A stretch of 64,000 bases of DNA from Paraburkholderia xenovorans LB400. GTDB taxonomy: Bacteria > Pseudomonadota > Gammaproteobacteria > Burkholderiales > Burkholderiaceae. The stretch is taken from assembly GCF_000013645.1 (NCBI RefSeq), contig NC_007951.1, positions 2,108,001 to 2,172,000 of the forward strand, written 5' to 3'. The translations under genes were made by a program, and so were the position numbers. How positions within the stretch are numbered: position 1 is the stretch's first letter; the number at the start of each line of letters is the position of its first letter. The notes beneath the pieces are model-generated. The model was not told where the DNA came from, ran no database searches, and worked only from the letters and a program-made list of their open reading frames with translations. Below are positions 24,574-33,740 of the stretch, one piece after another.

Positions 24574-25959
24574 TCAGAATGCGTTGCGGCCGACAAAGCC
24601 CTTGAAGATCGTGATGAACACGATCTTCATGTCGAACCAGAACGACCAGTTATAGATGTAGAAGAGATCGAACTTGACGCGCGCTTCCATCTTTTCCACC
24701 TTGCTGGTGGCGCCGCGATAGCCGTTGACCTGCGCCCAGCCGGTAATGCCCGGCTTGATCCGGTAGCGGTACATGTAGCCGTACACCTGATCCTTGTAGA
24801 GATCGTCGTGCTCGAGCGCATGCGGACGCGGGCCGACTACGGACATCTGCCCGAGCAGCACGTTGAGGAATTGCGGCAGTTCGTCGAGGCTCGTGCGGCG
24901 CATGAAGCCGCCGAGCCTGGTGACGCGGGCGTCGTTGCGCGAGGCCTGGGTGAGCTGGCCCTGCGCTTCGTGATGCACGGTCATAGAACGGAACTTGTAG
25001 ATCGCGAACGGCTGGCCGTCCACGCCCTTGCGAATCTGGCGAAAGAACACCGGTCCCGGCGAACTAAGCTTGATGCCGATGGCGAGCACCACGAACACCG
25101 GCGCGAGCGCGAGCAGCGCGGCCGCCGCGAACAGGCGGTCGAAGATCAGCTTCGGCCACATCTGCGGCGACGAGAACGGCGTCGCGCTGAGATTGAGCGT
25201 GGGTAAACCGACGACATCGACCAGCGCGTGATTGAAAAGCGACAGGCTGCGCACATCGGGAATGAAGCGCAGATTCACGAAGTCATGCCGGAACATGCGC
25301 GTGAACCGGTAGATCGTACGCTCTTCGGAAAGCGGCAACGCGAGCCACACTTCGTTCACGTGTTCTTCCCGCACCCTGGCGGCGAAGGCGTCCAGATCGG
25401 TCAGTACCGGCAGGCGGTTCAGACGCGCGCCGTACGATTCGGCCGCTTCGATGCTGGTGTCGAATACGCACACCGGCTTGAAGCCGGCTTGCGGCGCATG
25501 TTCGAGATGAGCGAGCAGCGTGCGTGCGAAGCCGGGCGCGCCGACAATCGCCACGGTGCGGTAATTCATCCCACGGCGCCGCACGATGCGCAGCGCCACG
25601 TGCACGAGGCACTTGGTGACGATGATCAGCGCGCCGGAAATGAGCGTGGAGTAGCCGAACCACAAACGCGACACGGCATCCATGCGATGCAGCGTGAACG
25701 CGAGAAAGAGCGCGGTGGCGACCACCACCATCCACGCGGCGGCCACTCTCGCCAGCATGGACGACAGGTGCTTGCCGCGCCAGGTTTCATAGACCCCGAA
25801 GCCGGGAAACAGCAGCAGGACCAGTACGCAGTTGAAGGCGATCAGAAGACGCTCGGTGTCCGCCAGCGCAATCGGCGTCGAGAACCGCATCCAGTGAGCG
25901 AGCAGGCCTCCCGCAATCACGAAGAGTGCGTCGAGGAATCGCGCAGTATTCCTGAACAT
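24574..25959 (-). CDS. Undecaprenyl-phosphate glucose phosphotransferase, WcaJ-like
   Basis: A 461-residue polyprenyl-phosphate hexose-1-phosphate transferase that starts repeat-unit assembly by moving glucose-1-phosphate (or a related sugar) to undecaprenyl phosphate. It has four to five N-terminal helices (residues 10-140), a CoA-binding-like domain ([19 protein letters not shown]), a reentrant helix at about 275, and the C-terminal catalytic domain with [27 protein letters not shown] and [15 protein letters not shown]. All conserved blocks are intact. It is 35 bp downstream of the Crp/Fnr-type gene, so it is probably cotranscribed. Confidence 0.94.
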   Translation of the reverse strand: MFRNTARFLDALFVIAGGLLAHWMRFSTPIALADTERLLIAFNCVLVLLLFPGFGVYETWRGKHLSSMLARVAAAWMVVVATALFLAFTLHRMDAVSRLWFGYSTLISGALIIVTKCLVHVALRIVRRRGMNYRTVAIVGAPGFARTLLAHLEHAPQAGFKPVCVFDTSIEAAESYGARLNRLPVLTDLDAFAARVREEHVNEVWLALPLSEERTIYRFTRMFRHDFVNLRFIPDVRSLSLFNHALVDVVGLPTLNLSATPFSSPQMWPKLIFDRLFAAAALLALAPVFVVLAIGIKLSSPGPVFFRQIRKGVDGQPFAIYKFRSMTVHHEAQGQLTQASRNDARVTRLGGFMRRTSLDELPQFLNVLLGQMSVVGPRPHALEHDDLYKDQVYGYMYRYRIKPGITGWAQVNGYRGATSKVEKMEARVKFDLFYIYNWSFWFDMKIVFITIFKGFVGRNAF

Positions 25960-25994
25960 TTTTGACTCTACCCATTAGTCGGACGGACCAGCGC

Positions 25995-26729
25995 TTATTC
26001 GACGGTTTCGGCCTGGCGCAGACGCGGCAGCAGGCGGTCGAATTCGCGCTTGACGAGGCCGTAGCATTCGCAGGCGCGTGCTTCGAGTCCTTTGCGGTCG
26101 AGCACCTTGATGTGGCCGCGGCTGTGATGGATCAGGCCTTCGTCGTGCAACTTGCCGGCTGCTTCGGTAATGCCCTCGCGGCGCACGCCGAGCATGTCGG
26201 CGATCAGTTGCTGGGTCACGGTGAGATCGTTCGATGCAACGCGGTCCACCTCGATCAGCAACCAGCGGCACAGTTGCTTGTTCAGCGCGTGATGGCGGTT
26301 GCAGGCGGCGGTTTGCGCGACTTGCGTGAGCAGGGCGTGCATATACAGCAGCATCAGGCGGCGCAGAAAGTCGGAGCGGGCGAATTGCTGCTTGAGCGCC
26401 TGTGCGCTCATCCGGTACGCGAAGCCCGCGCATTGAACCTGCACGCGGTTCGGCATGGTTTCGCCGCCCGTGAGCACCGGCACGCCCGTCATGCCTTCGC
26501 GGCCGACCGCGGCGATTTCGACGGAGCTGCCGTCTTCCATCGTCGAGAGCATCGAGATGATCGCAGTGGTGGGGAAGTAGACATGATGAATGCGCTGACC
26601 CGAGTCACACAGCAATTGCTCGGTGCGCAGGTGAACCAGTTCCAGGTGGGGTGCCAGTGCCTGCCATTCGTGGGACGGCAGTGCGCCGAGCAAATGGTTA
26701 CCGTGCAAATCGGATTGAAGTGTCAACAT
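25995..26729 (-). CDS. Crp/Fnr family transcriptional regulator
   Basis: A 244-residue regulator with an N-terminal cyclic-nucleotide-binding-like barrel (residues about 15-130; HHVYFPTTAIISMLSTMEDGSSVEIAAVGREGMTG region) and a C-terminal winged helix (LTVTQQLIADMLGVRREGITEAAGKLHDEGL). It lacks Fnr-type cysteine spacing for an iron-sulphur cluster, so it may bind a nucleotide or act without ligand. The ATG at 26729 is chosen over a codon 63 bases upstream because the domain begins soon after. It is the first gene of the minus-strand assembly operon and a candidate controller of EPS synthesis. Confidence 0.88.
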   Translation of the reverse strand: MLTLQSDLHGNHLLGALPSHEWQALAPHLELVHLRTEQLLCDSGQRIHHVYFPTTAIISMLSTMEDGSSVEIAAVGREGMTGVPVLTGGETMPNRVQVQCAGFAYRMSAQALKQQFARSDFLRRLMLLYMHALLTQVAQTAACNRHHALNKQLCRWLLIEVDRVASNDLTVTQQLIADMLGVRREGITEAAGKLHDEGLIHHSRGHIKVLDRKGLEARACECYGLVKREFDRLLPRLRQAETVE

Positions 26730-27359
26730 GATCGGTCCTCGCGTGAAAGTCGCGCTCTGCGTGACTTTCTGTTTTTGATCCGATGCCTGCATCCCCTGGT
26801 GAACACGTGCTGCCTGGCGAGCAGCGAAGGATGAACAGTACCGGCCCCGTATTGGCCTGATGCGCCGCCGCCGTTGTTGTCGATTCCGTTTGCGGTGGCG
26901 CGGTGTTGCGCTCTTCTATTAGCGAGGAGCGTGCCAGCGATAGGGAAAACGAGGACTGGTGCGGGGTAACGCACGAAGGCTTAGCGCGGCGCGAAGCCAA
27001 ACGCGGCTTTTTGTTTCAAATCTGTACATCGGCCCCGCGCCCGCCGCGCGCTGCGCACAGCCCCTTCGTTTGGATCAATGCCTTGCTGGGATTGGGCCGG
27101 CGGCTGATGCAAGGGGGTGAATGCCAGGTGTCTCAAGGGTGAATCAGCCTTGCTGGGCGTGTTTTCATGCGGCGTCCGGAATGTGCCGGAATTGATTCAG
27201 ATGTGTTCGACACGTTGCGTGCGGCGCCGCACCGATGATGTTTTTGGCGCCGCAAAAGTCTGAGAAAAACCAACAGTGATTCCGCAGACCAGACAGATGG
27301 ATTCGCGCAGCGCGAGGTTTTACGCGCCTCGCGAAGGGGTGGCCAGAGCAGGGAGACGT
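26730..27359. other. 630-bp intergenic region upstream of the Crp/Fnr-type gene
   Basis: A long non-coding stretch between the GH2 gene stop and the regulator start. I see no credible gene. It holds a perfect 14-bp palindrome, GTGCGGCGCCGCAC (27219-27232), a second GGCGCC at 27246-27251, and a small AAGCC/GGCTT hairpin followed by T residues (26994-27013). It should contain the promoter and controls of the EPS assembly operon. Confidence 0.5.
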
Positions 27360-30008
27360 TCAGCCGTAGAACGTGGCGGATATCGCATTGACCGCGCGAA
27401 CTTCGCCGGCGGGCGCCGCGTATGTTGCATCAGCTTTAAACGCGCCATTCGATGCGTGTGCAACGAATCCGTCGTGCGAGATGAGCGGCTTGAGCGGGAT
27501 GAGCGGCACGACGCAACGCCGGTTCGGCGGCAGATGGAACCAGTCGTGCGCGGCGCGGTAGTGTGTGTCAACGATATGAACGAAGCGCGCAAATCGCTTC
27601 GCTTCGATCACGAGCTGCCAGCCGTCGCCGTTACGCTCGGCGGCAACGCTCACGCCCAGATCGTGGCGTTCGGCAACGCGCCGCTCCGGTAGATAAAACG
27701 CTTCCGAAACGATCTCGCCGCTCGCCTTGTCGTGCAACGTGGCCATCACCACGTCGTGCGCGCGCGGGCCGAAGCGGTACGCGTGCGTGAAATCGAAGAA
27801 CTGGCCGAGGCACGCGGCCGCGCTCATACGTTGCGCGCCGTGCGGCGCAAGCTCGACTTCGCAGCTTGCGGAGGCGACCTTGACGCTGCCCTCGCGCAGG
27901 CAGACCAGTTCGAGTTGTGCGACGAGAGGCTGCGCGCGCTCGTTGAGCAGATGAATATCGAGCCCGTTGAGGCCCTCGTCGGTCATCAGCACCTGAATGG
28001 GTTGGAGCGCTTTCGCGAGGCCGTGCAGGGCGCTTTTAGGCCGTCCTGTGGCATCGATCAAGCCCCAGCCTGCGCCGGCTCGCAAATCCTGAAGCTGCCA
28101 GACCAGCGCACCGCCGCATGTCGAACCGCTGCGGCGCCATTCAGCGAATACGTCGCCCATCAGTTCGGCGACCACCGCGCGCGACAGATCCAGATAACGC
28201 TCAGGGTCTTCGTAACGCAGGCGCGCGGGCTCGACACCATACAGCGTTTGCAGATAGTGGTCGCGCACGTCGTCGAAATCCCAGCCGGCGCCGGGGTCGC
28301 GCGGCACGGCGGCTTTCCAGCGCGGATCGTGCAGATGAATCGTGCCGAGCGCGTCGTGCAAGGTGGCGTCGTCGGGCACGTTGGCGAAGGCGAGGCATTC
28401 GGCGGCGAAGCGCACTTGCGAGCGGCGCACGTCGTCGAGCGGACGCTGATAGGCGCCGACGCCATAGTAGTGAGTGACGCCCTCGTTAGTCGAAAACGGC
28501 CACACGCCTCCCGATGGCGAGTTGCTCACGTACGGCACGTCGCTGCGTTCGCGCGCGACGATGGCGGGCAACCGTTCGGTGAAGAGTGGTTGCGCGCGCA
28601 TCGAAGGCGGCAGGCCGAACATGGCCGCCTGCTGGTCGACTTCGCTGCCGCCGCACAGTACCGCGAGCGAGGCGAAGCGCCGGGTACGCGTCAGGAACTG
28701 GGTGGCTTCGCGTTCGATCGACGCACTGAACGCGGCATCGGTCGGGTAGTCGAAATTCGCCAACGCGAAGTCCTGCCACACGAGCATGCCGTATTCGTCG
28801 GCGAGCGCATAAAACGCGTCGGACTCGTAGACCATCGTGCCGCCCACGCGCAACATGTTCATGCCAGCATCGCGGGCCAGCGTGAAAGCGTGGCGCAGTT
28901 GCGCCTCGCTGCCGTCGAGGGTGACGAGGTCCGCGCTGGTCCAGCACGCGCCGCGGCAGAACACCGGCAGGCCATTTACGCGCAATGCGAAGCCCATGCC
29001 GTCGGCGCCGCGGTCTACTTCAATGCTGCGAAAGCCGATCAAACCCAATACGTGAGATGTGGGGTGTCCGTCATCAAGCTGCAACGTCAATGAATATAAC
29101 GTGGGCTCGCCGTGCGTGTGCGGCCACCAGCGCTGCGCGCACGGCACGCGCACGCTGCCGGTCAGTGTATATGCATCGCGCCATTGCAAAGACGAAACAC
29201 GGTCCCCGCATTCAAACGAGGCGCGCAAGTTCGGATCATTCTGTGGACGAAGGAAACGTAGCGTCAACGAAACAACGCCGTCGTCGCCGTCGAGCCGGCT
29301 CGACACGTCCACGGTGTCGAATGCGTGAGGCGCGTCGCCCAGCAGTTCGACGGGACGCCACGGCCCGACCGCCTGCACCGAAGGACACCAGCCCGGCATA
29401 TGGCCGAGCAGCGTGGTGCGCACGTTGCGCAAGGTGGGCGGCGACACGAGCCGTGGCCGCCAGCGCGCGCGCGAACGTTTTGCCGCCAATGCCGGGGTGA
29501 GGGAGCGGAAGCACAGCGCGAGCGTCGCGTTGCCGTTCAGTTCGATGTCGAGATCGTGCGTGACGAACATCGAATCGGAGTCGAGAAGCCTGACGCCGTC
29601 GAGCCACACTTCGGCGACGGTCGCGAGGCCGTGCAGGCGCAAGCGGCGTTGGCCGGTGCCTTCGAGCGCGAGGCGATACCAGTGATCGTCGAAGGCAAGC
29701 GGCGGCGGCTGCGAAATGTCCAGCAGGCCCGCGGCCCGCCGCGCGCTCGCGACGGTGCCGGGCACTTGCGCGGCGAGCCAGCCGTGCGCGGGCAAATCGG
29801 CCGGCGACGCGCATGCGCCCGCCGGCGTGCTGACACATTGCCAGCCGATGTCGAGTCGCTGCGGCCAGAGCGTCTGCGGCGCCCGCGCCGGGGCGACGTC
29901 GACAGGCATATCGATTTGCGCGGCGCTGCGGGCTTCGTCGGGCGCGCTCACGAGCGCACCGCCCGCGTCGCCTTCAGCGGGCGCGAGGTTGATCGTCAGT
30001 CCATCCAC
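27360..30008 (-). CDS. Glycoside hydrolase family 2, beta-mannosidase-like
   Basis: An 882-residue cytoplasmic-looking enzyme (no signal peptide) with the GH2 layout: N-terminal sugar-binding sandwich (DDHWYRLALEGTGQRRLRLHGL), immunoglobulin-like domain, TIM barrel and C-terminal domains. The probable acid/base is the Glu in VLCGGSEVDQQ and the nucleophile is the Glu in FAAECLAFANVP, positions matching beta-mannosidase NNE and SEFG motifs in degenerate form. The GTG at 30008, with CAGGAA upstream, is chosen. It is 40 bp after the DUF1839 stop and so ends the carrier-protein operon. It may trim or remodel a mannose-containing glycan; the substrate is unproven. Confidence 0.85.
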   Translation of the reverse strand: MDGLTINLAPAEGDAGGALVSAPDEARSAAQIDMPVDVAPARAPQTLWPQRLDIGWQCVSTPAGACASPADLPAHGWLAAQVPGTVASARRAAGLLDISQPPPLAFDDHWYRLALEGTGQRRLRLHGLATVAEVWLDGVRLLDSDSMFVTHDLDIELNGNATLALCFRSLTPALAAKRSRARWRPRLVSPPTLRNVRTTLLGHMPGWCPSVQAVGPWRPVELLGDAPHAFDTVDVSSRLDGDDGVVSLTLRFLRPQNDPNLRASFECGDRVSSLQWRDAYTLTGSVRVPCAQRWWPHTHGEPTLYSLTLQLDDGHPTSHVLGLIGFRSIEVDRGADGMGFALRVNGLPVFCRGACWTSADLVTLDGSEAQLRHAFTLARDAGMNMLRVGGTMVYESDAFYALADEYGMLVWQDFALANFDYPTDAAFSASIEREATQFLTRTRRFASLAVLCGGSEVDQQAAMFGLPPSMRAQPLFTERLPAIVARERSDVPYVSNSPSGGVWPFSTNEGVTHYYGVGAYQRPLDDVRRSQVRFAAECLAFANVPDDATLHDALGTIHLHDPRWKAAVPRDPGAGWDFDDVRDHYLQTLYGVEPARLRYEDPERYLDLSRAVVAELMGDVFAEWRRSGSTCGGALVWQLQDLRAGAGWGLIDATGRPKSALHGLAKALQPIQVLMTDEGLNGLDIHLLNERAQPLVAQLELVCLREGSVKVASASCEVELAPHGAQRMSAAACLGQFFDFTHAYRFGPRAHDVVMATLHDKASGEIVSEAFYLPERRVAERHDLGVSVAAERNGDGWQLVIEAKRFARFVHIVDTHYRAAHDWFHLPPNRRCVVPLIPLKPLISHDGFVAHASNGAFKADATYAAPAGEVRAVNAISATFYG

Positions 30009-30048
30009 GGCAGGTTCCTGAGAAGTCCGCAAAGCTTCGCGCGGCGCG

Positions 30049-31152
30049 TCACAGCACCAGCGCGGCCAGCGGCGGCAGCGTCTTTTCGTAAGCGCTTTCG
30101 AGCACGTCGAAGCAGTCTTCGCACAGATCGCGGCGCCCGCGGGTAATGGCCCGCACGAGCCGGAACTGCATGACCATCGACTCCGACGCAATGCTCTGCG
30201 CCGCCGCCGGAATCGATGCCGGAATCTCGAAGCCTTGTGCGGAAAGCCACAGCAGATACTTCGAGAGAAACTCGAAGTTCGCGCCGAGCTGGCGCATCAG
30301 GTTGAACGAGTACGGGTGGAAAAACTTTTCGCCACGTTCGAGCAGCGTCTCGAGATGCGCGGGAAACGCGGCCCGCCATTGCGAAACCGGATTGACGAGC
30401 GGCCGGCGTGCAAGATGCGCGCACAGCAGTTCCGCCGATGCCTCCGCCAGCGCGGTGCCTTCGAGCGCGGGCCGCGCCTGCTTGGCGAATTCCACGTACG
30501 GAAACAGCAGATCGGGCTGCTGCGCGAATTGCGGCAGCTTGCGGAACACGCCGTCGTAGTCCTCGCCGTCGAGCTGGTGATAGCCGGTGTTGTGAAAATA
30601 GCCGAGACGGCGCGCGTCGGGATCGATGAAGTCGATACCCACCGTGGTTTTCGGATGCTCACGCCGATACGACGTGGCGCGCGTGTTAGGCAGGTAATAG
30701 CCGTCCACTTCCACCAGCACCGTATGGCCGCGCGAGGTCTGCGCGAGCACGCGAGCTTCGAGCGAATCGTAGATGGCCAGTTCCTGCACCTGGGTGCCGT
30801 AGAGCCGTTCGATGTCTTCGAGCGGAAACTTGAAGAAGGTGAACTGGTCGCCTTCGAAATCCTGCGTGACGGTAAAGCCGAACGCCGCGCGCGGATCGAG
30901 GCCGAAGCCATGCAGCAATTCGATCCACAGGTCGACGTAACAGTTGGTCTCCTGCCACACGCGCTCGCCCTGATGCAGCGCATGCGGCGCATGCTCGCGC
31001 GAACGCGTGACCGGCGTGACCGGCGTGACCGGCGTGACCGGCGTGGCAGGCGTAGCCGTGGCGATGCCGCCCGCGGGCGGCGGATTGGCGCGCCGGCTCA
31101 GCGGGAAGGTGGTGTACGCGCCGTTCGGCAGGGGTGTCATCGACGGATTCAT
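30049..31152 (-). CDS. DUF1839 family protein, possible aminoacyl transferase
   Basis: A 367-residue protein of DUF1839. Its core resembles the BtrH N-terminal acyltransferase fold: NCYVDLWIELLHGFG with C71, VEVDGYYLPNTRATSYRREH with D150 and H166, then VGIDFID. BtrH moves an acyl group from a carrier protein to an aminoglycoside using a papain-like Cys-His pair, so I infer that this protein transfers the aminoacyl group from the neighbouring carrier protein. Residues 34-50 are a Thr-Pro-Val repeat encoded by 9-bp tandem repeats. The ATG overlaps the ligase stop (ATGA). The function is inference; the family assignment is firm. Confidence 0.8.
   Translation of the reverse strand: MNPSMTPLPNGAYTTFPLSRRANPPPAGGIATATPATPVTPVTPVTPVTRSREHAPHALHQGERVWQETNCYVDLWIELLHGFGLDPRAAFGFTVTQDFEGDQFTFFKFPLEDIERLYGTQVQELAIYDSLEARVLAQTSRGHTVLVEVDGYYLPNTRATSYRREHPKTTVGIDFIDPDARRLGYFHNTGYHQLDGEDYDGVFRKLPQFAQQPDLLFPYVEFAKQARPALEGTALAEASAELLCAHLARRPLVNPVSQWRAAFPAHLETLLERGEKFFHPYSFNLMRQLGANFEFLSKYLLWLSAQGFEIPASIPAAAQSIASESMVMQFRLVRAITRGRRDLCEDCFDVLESAYEKTLPPLAALVL
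31007..31060. repeat. 9-bp tandem repeat inside the DUF1839 gene
   Basis: Four exact copies of GTGACCGGC (31007-31042) are followed by two degenerate ones. On the coding strand they encode Thr-Pro-Val units in a linker. Such repeats can change copy number without breaking the frame. Confidence 0.85.
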
Positions 31153-32213
31153 ACGCGCTCTCCGGCGTTTTGCGCCGCCGCGTCGGCCACTGTCCGCATG
31201 GACGCGATGCCATGCGCGACGCGTCCTTCGCTATCGCCCCACAGCAGCGCGCGCACGTCGTCCGGCCAGGCGTTCACGTCGAGCCCATGATGACGGAACA
31301 GCGCGAGCGTGATGCGTTCCATGCCGAAGCCGACGCAGCCCGTATGCGCGACCGTGCCGTCTTCGCACGCGATCTTCCAGATCGCGCCGAAGTGTTCCAT
31401 GTGATAGTTGAACGACAGGCAAGCCGTCTTGCCGCGCGGGTCGGCCACCGGAATCAGCAGTTCGAACTTGAGCGCCTGGGCACGCTGGCTGTCGGCGACG
31501 ATCTTGCCGCCGCGACCGAAGAACGGGTCGTTGGCGAGATCCACTTCAACCGGCAGTTGCAGCAGGTTGACGAGCAGCGAGCCGCGCTCGATCCACATCT
31601 GCCGGAACGCCATCACCTGTTCGGCGTTGCCGAGGCGCACGTATTCGCGCTGACGGAACATCTGCATGCGGCCGGGATCGAGCGAGGGTTCGTGACGGAA
31701 GCAATACGACAGCACGTCGATCGTGCGGCCGTTCGCGGGCAACGGACCGCGCCGCGCCATCACCGGGTAGATCGGATAGCAGGCGGCCGGCGTGAGCACC
31801 ACGCGGGTCGGTTTCTGCTGCGCCATCCATGCGTCGCTGCGGTCGTCGTCGCTTTCGGTCATGGCGTCGTCGAGCGCGCGCAACAGGCGCCGGTGGCCCA
31901 TGTCGTCGCCGCAGAACGAGTGAATCGTGCCGGCCAGATTCGGGAAGCTCTTCAGATACTCGCTGTCTTCGAAGTCGGTGCGGCGCATGGCGGGCGGAAA
32001 GCGCAGCACTTCGGGCTGCTGGTCCGCGCCCAGATGCGTGATCGCCACGTTCAGTCGGTCCACCACGTCCTCGAAAATCTGACTGCGGCCGTACAGGCCG
32101 TTTTCGCCGGTATCGATCAACAGGCCCGCGGCCAGCAGTTCGTCACGAAAGCTCGGCGCTTCGGCCTGCTGTGCGGCCGCCGCGAGGGCGGCGGTATCGG
32201 TCATCGTGTTCAT
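31149..32213 (-). CDS. Amino acid:[carrier protein] ligase, class II aaRS-like
   Basis: A 354-residue homologue of the atypical seryl-tRNA-synthetase-like enzymes that do not charge tRNA but load an amino acid (glycine or alanine in studied members) onto the phosphopantetheine of a small carrier protein. Class II motifs are present: motif 2 CFRHEPSLDPGRMQMFRQREY and motif 3 GFGMERITLALFRHHGLD. The three zinc ligands of the family are conserved as C145 (PAACYP), E175 (FRHEPS) and C293 (HTGCVGFG). There is no tRNA-binding arm. The ATG at 32213, with GGAGAG upstream, lies one base after the dehydrogenase stop. Confidence 0.9.
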   Translation of the reverse strand: MNTMTDTAALAAAAQQAEAPSFRDELLAAGLLIDTGENGLYGRSQIFEDVVDRLNVAITHLGADQQPEVLRFPPAMRRTDFEDSEYLKSFPNLAGTIHSFCGDDMGHRRLLRALDDAMTESDDDRSDAWMAQQKPTRVVLTPAACYPIYPVMARRGPLPANGRTIDVLSYCFRHEPSLDPGRMQMFRQREYVRLGNAEQVMAFRQMWIERGSLLVNLLQLPVEVDLANDPFFGRGGKIVADSQRAQALKFELLIPVADPRGKTACLSFNYHMEHFGAIWKIACEDGTVAHTGCVGFGMERITLALFRHHGLDVNAWPDDVRALLWGDSEGRVAHGIASMRTVADAAAQNAGERV

Positions 32214-32214
32214 C

Positions 32215-33492
32215 TCAGGCTCTCCCCGGGGCGGCAGGACGTTGCGCGAGCAACAGGCTCGCGGTGTTCTGCGCAATGCGGTCGTTGTTGATCATCAAAG
32301 GCGCGGAGTACAGGTCGCGCAAATGGCGCCCGACGCTGTACGGTGTGCCGTTCTTGTAGCCCGCCATGCCGCAGATCATCAGCACTTCCTGCACGACTTG
32401 CAGCGCGGTGGTGGAGATGCTCGTCTTCAGCGTGTTCATGTCGGACGCGAAGCCGAGCATGGCCGCGAGCGGCGCGTCGGCCTGCGAGCCGCCGTGGCGC
32501 GCGTGGTGGGCGGCGCGCGCCGCCTCCAGCGCAACCGCGAGGCGCGCCTGCATCATCTGCAGCAGACCGACCGCTTCGGCGAGGCGCAAGCCGGCCGGCG
32601 GAATCGAACCGGGTTTCGCACGCGCCTGCGCACGGAAGAAAGCTTTCGCGCGATTCACGGCGTCGCTTGCCACGCCGGTCCAGACCGAGGCCCACAGCGT
32701 GTGCGAGACCGGCAGCATGGTCTGATCGGCGATCTCGGCGAACGGTGTCGGCAGAAGCTGTTCGGCTACGCCCGTGGCGATGAGCCGGAAGCCCTCGCTG
32801 CAGGTGCCGCGCATACCCATCGAATCCCAGCCGCCGCGCTTTTCCAACTGCGTATCGGCGCGCAGTGCAACGATCAGCACCTGGTCGGCGGCGGCCGACT
32901 CGGCCGTGCGGCGGGCGGTGACGAGAATGCCGTCGGCGTGAGCGCCATACGAGATCGTCGGTGCGAGCTTTTCGATGCGAAAGCGCGCAGCGTCGAGCTC
33001 GACTGCGCAGGCGCTGGTGCGCATGTTGCCGCCGATGGTCTCCTCCGAAGTGGCCGAAGCCAGCAGCCATTGGTGTTCGACCAGTTGCGCGAGCAACTTC
33101 CGGTGCCACGCCGAGCCGCTGCCGTGCGCCTCGATGCAGGCCACCTGGATCTGGTGCATCGCATACACCATCGCGGTGGAAGCGCAGCCTTGCGCCAGCG
33201 TTTCGCAGATCGCGCCGACGTCCGCGAGCGACAGGCCCGCGCCGCCGAACGCGGCCGGCACCATCGCCGAGAGCAGGCGCTCGCGTTTGAGCGCGTCGAA
33301 TGCTTCGACCGGAAAGCGGGCTTCGCGATCCACCGCGTCCGCGAACTGCGCGGCCACCGCGGCACAGCGTTGCGCGGCCGCGCGCCAGCCGGGTTCGGTT
33401 TCGACGGCGGTCAGAATGACCGACGGATCGGTTTCGTCGTGCGCCGGCGTATGAGCGGCCGACGGCGCCGCATCCAGCAATGGGGCGTTCAT
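32215..33492 (-). CDS. Acyl-CoA dehydrogenase family protein
   Basis: A 425-residue flavoprotein of the acyl-CoA dehydrogenase superfamily: N-terminal helical domain (FPVEAFDALKRERLLSAMVPAAFGG), middle beta domain (WLLASATSEETIGGNMRTS) and C-terminal four-helix domain with the late motif ICGMAGYKNGTPYSVGRHLRDLYSAPLMINNDRI. The position of the usual C-terminal catalytic glutamate reads asparagine/asparagine, so the chemistry may be atypical. Position between the carrier protein and the ligase suggests that it oxidises a carrier-bound aminoacyl group. The start overlaps the carrier-protein stop by four bases. Confidence 0.83.
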   Translation of the reverse strand: MNAPLLDAAPSAAHTPAHDETDPSVILTAVETEPGWRAAAQRCAAVAAQFADAVDREARFPVEAFDALKRERLLSAMVPAAFGGAGLSLADVGAICETLAQGCASTAMVYAMHQIQVACIEAHGSGSAWHRKLLAQLVEHQWLLASATSEETIGGNMRTSACAVELDAARFRIEKLAPTISYGAHADGILVTARRTAESAAADQVLIVALRADTQLEKRGGWDSMGMRGTCSEGFRLIATGVAEQLLPTPFAEIADQTMLPVSHTLWASVWTGVASDAVNRAKAFFRAQARAKPGSIPPAGLRLAEAVGLLQMMQARLAVALEAARAAHHARHGGSQADAPLAAMLGFASDMNTLKTSISTTALQVVQEVLMICGMAGYKNGTPYSVGRHLRDLYSAPLMINNDRIAQNTASLLLAQRPAAPGRA

Positions 33493-33740
33493 GCTGCCGC
33501 CTTCGCCTGCTGCAGCTCGGTCACCGCGGCGGCCATCGAATCGATGCTGGAGAACAGCCGGCGCGTCAACAGACGGTCCGGAATTTCAATGTCGAATTCA
33601 TCTTCGATTGCCAGCATCAGATGCACGGTCGCGAGCGAGGATAGGCCCGCGGCGTACAGATCGGCGTCGTCGGCCAGGGTGTCCGGCGGGACATCCAGGC
33701 GGGCCGATTCGGAAAGGATGCGTCGCAATGCGGTTTTCAT
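33489..33740 (-). CDS. Acyl/aminoacyl carrier protein
   Basis: An 83-residue phosphopantetheine-binding protein. The attachment site is in DLYAAGLSSLATV, with S35 as the modified serine (GLSSL rather than GLDSL). Acidic helix 2-3 sequence (MLAIEDEFDIEIPD) follows. It begins the minus-strand operon with dehydrogenase, ligase, DUF1839 and GH2 genes, all overlapping or close. It is predicted to carry an amino acid loaded by the ligase. GGGGGACC lies upstream of the ATG at 33740. Confidence 0.92.
   Translation of the reverse strand: MKTALRRILSESARLDVPPDTLADDADLYAAGLSSLATVHLMLAIEDEFDIEIPDRLLTRRLFSSIDSMAAAVTELQQAKAAA

Noticed and set aside
27219..27232. GTGCGGCGCCGCAC palindrome as a defined operator
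   Set aside because: Such GC-rich palindromes arise easily in this DNA. Without a second copy or a known binding protein I only mention it.
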